Positions 7,266 to 8,946 of a DNA stretch of 8,946 nucleotides are shown here, one piece after another. How positions within the stretch are numbered: position 1 is the stretch's first letter; every line of letters starts with the position of its first letter. The notes under the pieces were generated by a model, which was not told where the DNA came from, did not search any database, and was given only the letters and a program-made list of their open reading frames with translations. Source of the stretch: Pseudomonadota bacterium (GTDB lineage Bacteria; Pseudomonadota; Alphaproteobacteria; Rhizobiales; Hyphomicrobiaceae); assembly GCA_021813195.1 (NCBI GenBank), contig JAKALI010000134.1:1-8946 (forward strand), in the 5' to 3' direction. The position numbers and the translations under genes are program-made.

Positions 7266-7399
7266 ACGGAGCGCCTTCGCCGTTGGTCGAAGCCCGCAGG
7301 ACCGCACACGGCCGTCCCAAATTCTTGGAATGGCGTTATGATGCGCCCGTTGCGCAGAGCGTTGTGCGCGGCGTGAGGGACACATCGGAGTAGCGGCAC
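7266..7399. other. Intergenic spacer between guaA and the small OB-like gene
   Basis: No gene, and no clear terminator for guaA. TATGAT at 7337-7342 is a good -10 match, but nothing resembling a -35 lies 16-18 bases upstream. GGAG at 7387-7390 is the ribosome binding site of the next gene, nine bases before its ATG. The small gene may be read through from guaA or have its own promoter here. Confidence 0.4.
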
Positions 7400-7621
7400 A
7401 TGGGGGACCTCGAACTCTTCGAGCCGGGAACCCAGGTCTTCACCGGCGTGGTACGCTCCTGGAGCGGAGCGTTCGGCGAACTCGTCACCGATAGCGGATT
7501 GTCGGTGATCTTTGTTGTCCAAGGCCAACCGCAGCCGCTCATTGGCGAACGTATCACGATCAGTACGCGGCGCTATCGGCCCGTGCATCAGGTGACGAAC
7601 CTCACCCGCGTTCCCAGTTGA
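7400..7621 (+). CDS. Small uncharacterised protein with a cold-shock/OB-like pattern
   Basis: A 73-residue soluble protein without signal peptide or membrane segment. It starts at ATG 7400 with GGAG nine bases upstream, a good ribosome binding site that supports translation. I do not recognise a named family. The segment GVVRSWSGAFGELVTDSG followed by VIFVV recalls the beta1-beta2-beta3 pattern of cold-shock domains (G-x-V-K-W-F-N, then G-F-G-F-I, then D-V-F-V-H), and GERITIST resembles the later G-x-x-V-x-F strand. The aromatic RNA-contact residues of true cold-shock proteins are mostly replaced, so an OB-fold RNA- or DNA-binding protein is a guess. It lies between guaA and rnpB, ending 69 bases before the RNase P RNA. 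It is probably a real gene; its function is unknown. Confidence 0.65.
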   Translation: MGDLELFEPGTQVFTGVVRSWSGAFGELVTDSGLSVIFVVQGQPQPLIGERITISTRRYRPVHQVTNLTRVPS

Positions 7622-7655
7622 ACCGCCAGTCATCCCCGACGTCGGCATTCCAGAC

Positions 7656-7684
7656 TTGACGGACGGGAGCCGCGCCCCCTTATT
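7656..7684 (+). promoter_or_regulatory. Promoter of rnpB
   Basis: TTGACG (7656-7661) and CTTATT (7679-7684), spaced by 17 bases, fit a housekeeping promoter with a strong -35 and weak -10, as is common in alphaproteobacteria. A start seven bases past the -10 box falls at about 7691, exactly where the 5' strand of the P1 helix begins. That agreement is the main support. Confidence 0.65.
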
Positions 7685-7688
7685 GGGT

Positions 7689-8115
<427 letters not shown>

Positions 8116-8185
8116 CTTTCGACCCGGCCCCCTCGAGGTATTCGCCGGCGACTCGCAGCAGCCCCACGGCCGCAATACGCAATAC

Positions 8186-8216
8186 AAAAACAGGGCGGCG
8201 CGGAGCGCCACCCTGT
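8186..8216 (-). terminator. Intrinsic terminator of ccr (minus strand)
   Basis: Read on the minus strand, ACAGGGTGGCGC (8216-8205) pairs with GCGCCGCCCTGT (8201-8190), twelve base pairs with one G-U wobble and a three-base loop. The five T's directly after it correspond to the A run at 8186-8190, the last of which closes the stem. On the plus strand the same stem carries a C-A mismatch and lacks a T run, so it serves the leftward ccr transcript. It lies about 70 bases past the ccr stop codon. Confidence 0.85.
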
Positions 8217-8284
8217 CGATGTTCGGCTAGTTTCGCCGCTGCAAGCCGGACGGCCGCGCCCGGCTCATCGGTGGCACGAACGCG

Positions 8285-8946
8285 TCACGACCGGCGGCTC
8301 TGGCCAGCCTCGATCACGTCCTCAAGCGTGCGCAGACCCGTCGTCGGCGCCGACACCAGCACAGCCATGTTGCCCGGCTTGTGCTCATTGCGCATCATGA
8401 CCATGTGCGCCTTAGGGATGTGCGCCCAGGAAAATACCTCCGACATGCAGGGATCAATGCGCCGCTCGATGACCAGCTTGTTGGCTTGCGAGGCCTGGGC
8501 AAGGTTGGCGAAGTGGCTGCCTTGAACGCGCTTTTGATGCATCCAGAGATAGCGGGCATCCATCGTCAAGTTATAGCCGGTCGTGCCAGCGCAGATGACC
8601 ACCATGCCGCCGCGTTTCACAACCTGCACTGAGACGGGGAACGTCGTCTCACCCGGATGCTCGAACACGCAATCGACGTTGACGCCTTTGCCCGTAATAT
8701 CCCAGATCGCCTTGCCGAAATTGCGCATCTCTTTGAGCCACGCGTTGTACTCGGCCGTGCCAACCTTCGGCAGCTGTCCCCAGCAGTTGAAGTTCTTGCG
8801 GTTGATAACGCCTTTCGCGCCGAGCTGCATGACGAAATCGCGTTTCTCGTCATCTGAAATTACGCCGATTGCATTAGCGCCCGTCGTGGCGCACAACTGG
8901 ACGGCGAACGCGCCAAGACCACCGGCGGCGCCCCAAACGAGCACGT
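8285..8946 (-). CDS. ccr: Crotonyl-CoA carboxylase/reductase, C-terminal half (5' end outside window)
   Basis: Ccr reductively carboxylates crotonyl-CoA with NADPH and CO2 to (2S)-ethylmalonyl-CoA, the key step of the ethylmalonyl-CoA pathway used for C2 assimilation or glyoxylate regeneration. About 220 of the usual 425-450 residues are visible, ending at TGA 8287-8285. The nucleotide-binding motif VWGAAGGLGAFAVQL opens the Rossmann domain of this medium-chain dehydrogenase/reductase. It is followed by AKGVINRKNFNCWGQLPKVG, FEHPGETTFPVS, VVICAGTTGYNLTMDARYLW and KRVQGSHFANLAQAS, which are typical of Ccr rather than of other quinone oxidoreductases. The His of GSHFAN probably matches the CO2-pocket histidine described for this family. 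The frame continues past the window edge. The gene is convergent with rnpB and has its own terminator. Its presence suggests an organism without the standard glyoxylate shunt. Confidence 0.95.
   Translation of the reverse strand, partial: VLVWGAAGGLGAFAVQLCATTGANAIGVISDDEKRDFVMQLGAKGVINRKNFNCWGQLPKVGTAEYNAWLKEMRNFGKAIWDITGKGVNVDCVFEHPGETTFPVSVQVVKRGGMVVICAGTTGYNLTMDARYLWMHQKRVQGSHFANLAQASQANKLVIERRIDPCMSEVFSWAHIPKAHMVMMRNEHKPGNMAVLVSAPTTGLRTLEDVIEAGQSRRS

Overview
This is about 9 kb of GC-rich chromosomal DNA that looks alphaproteobacterial, most likely Hyphomicrobiales and possibly a methylotroph-like lineage (inference). The grounds are the RuvB, GuaA and YbgC sequences, a type A RNase P RNA, a TspO gene and a crotonyl-CoA carboxylase/reductase (Ccr) gene of the ethylmalonyl-CoA pathway. 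No mobile element, tRNA, CRISPR array or phage gene is visible. Apart from the two genes cut by the window edges, the genes look intact.

Left part (1-4142, all +): the C-terminal four fifths of ruvB, then a gene-free stretch of about 300 bases with small inverted repeats. Next come a secreted PQQ-type sugar (aldose/sorbosone) dehydrogenase closed by an intrinsic terminator, an exported calcineurin-like metallophosphoesterase, and a YbgC-like acyl-CoA thioesterase. In many proteobacteria ybgC sits beside ruv and tol genes. Here two unrelated envelope or periplasmic genes lie between ruvB and ybgC, and no tolQ follows.

Middle (4254-5451): a tspO gene (+) and a ZIP-family metal transporter (-) converge and overlap by 20 bp at their 3' ends. 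The ZIP gene is divergent from guaA (GMP synthase, 5718-7265, +). guaA has no Shine-Dalgarno but has a TATAAC box just ahead of its ATG.

Right part (7266-8946): a 73-residue protein with a cold-shock/OB-like pattern, then the RNase P RNA gene rnpB with a perfect 11-bp P1 helix and a well-placed promoter. On the opposite strand lies the 3' half of ccr, with its own intrinsic terminator between it and rnpB.

Most of the window is housekeeping (recombination, purine synthesis, tRNA processing, central carbon). I see no convincing new multi-gene system. The most open items are the small OB-like protein, the SD-less guaA start, the ruvB/ybgC arrangement, and the inverted repeats ahead of the sugar dehydrogenase.
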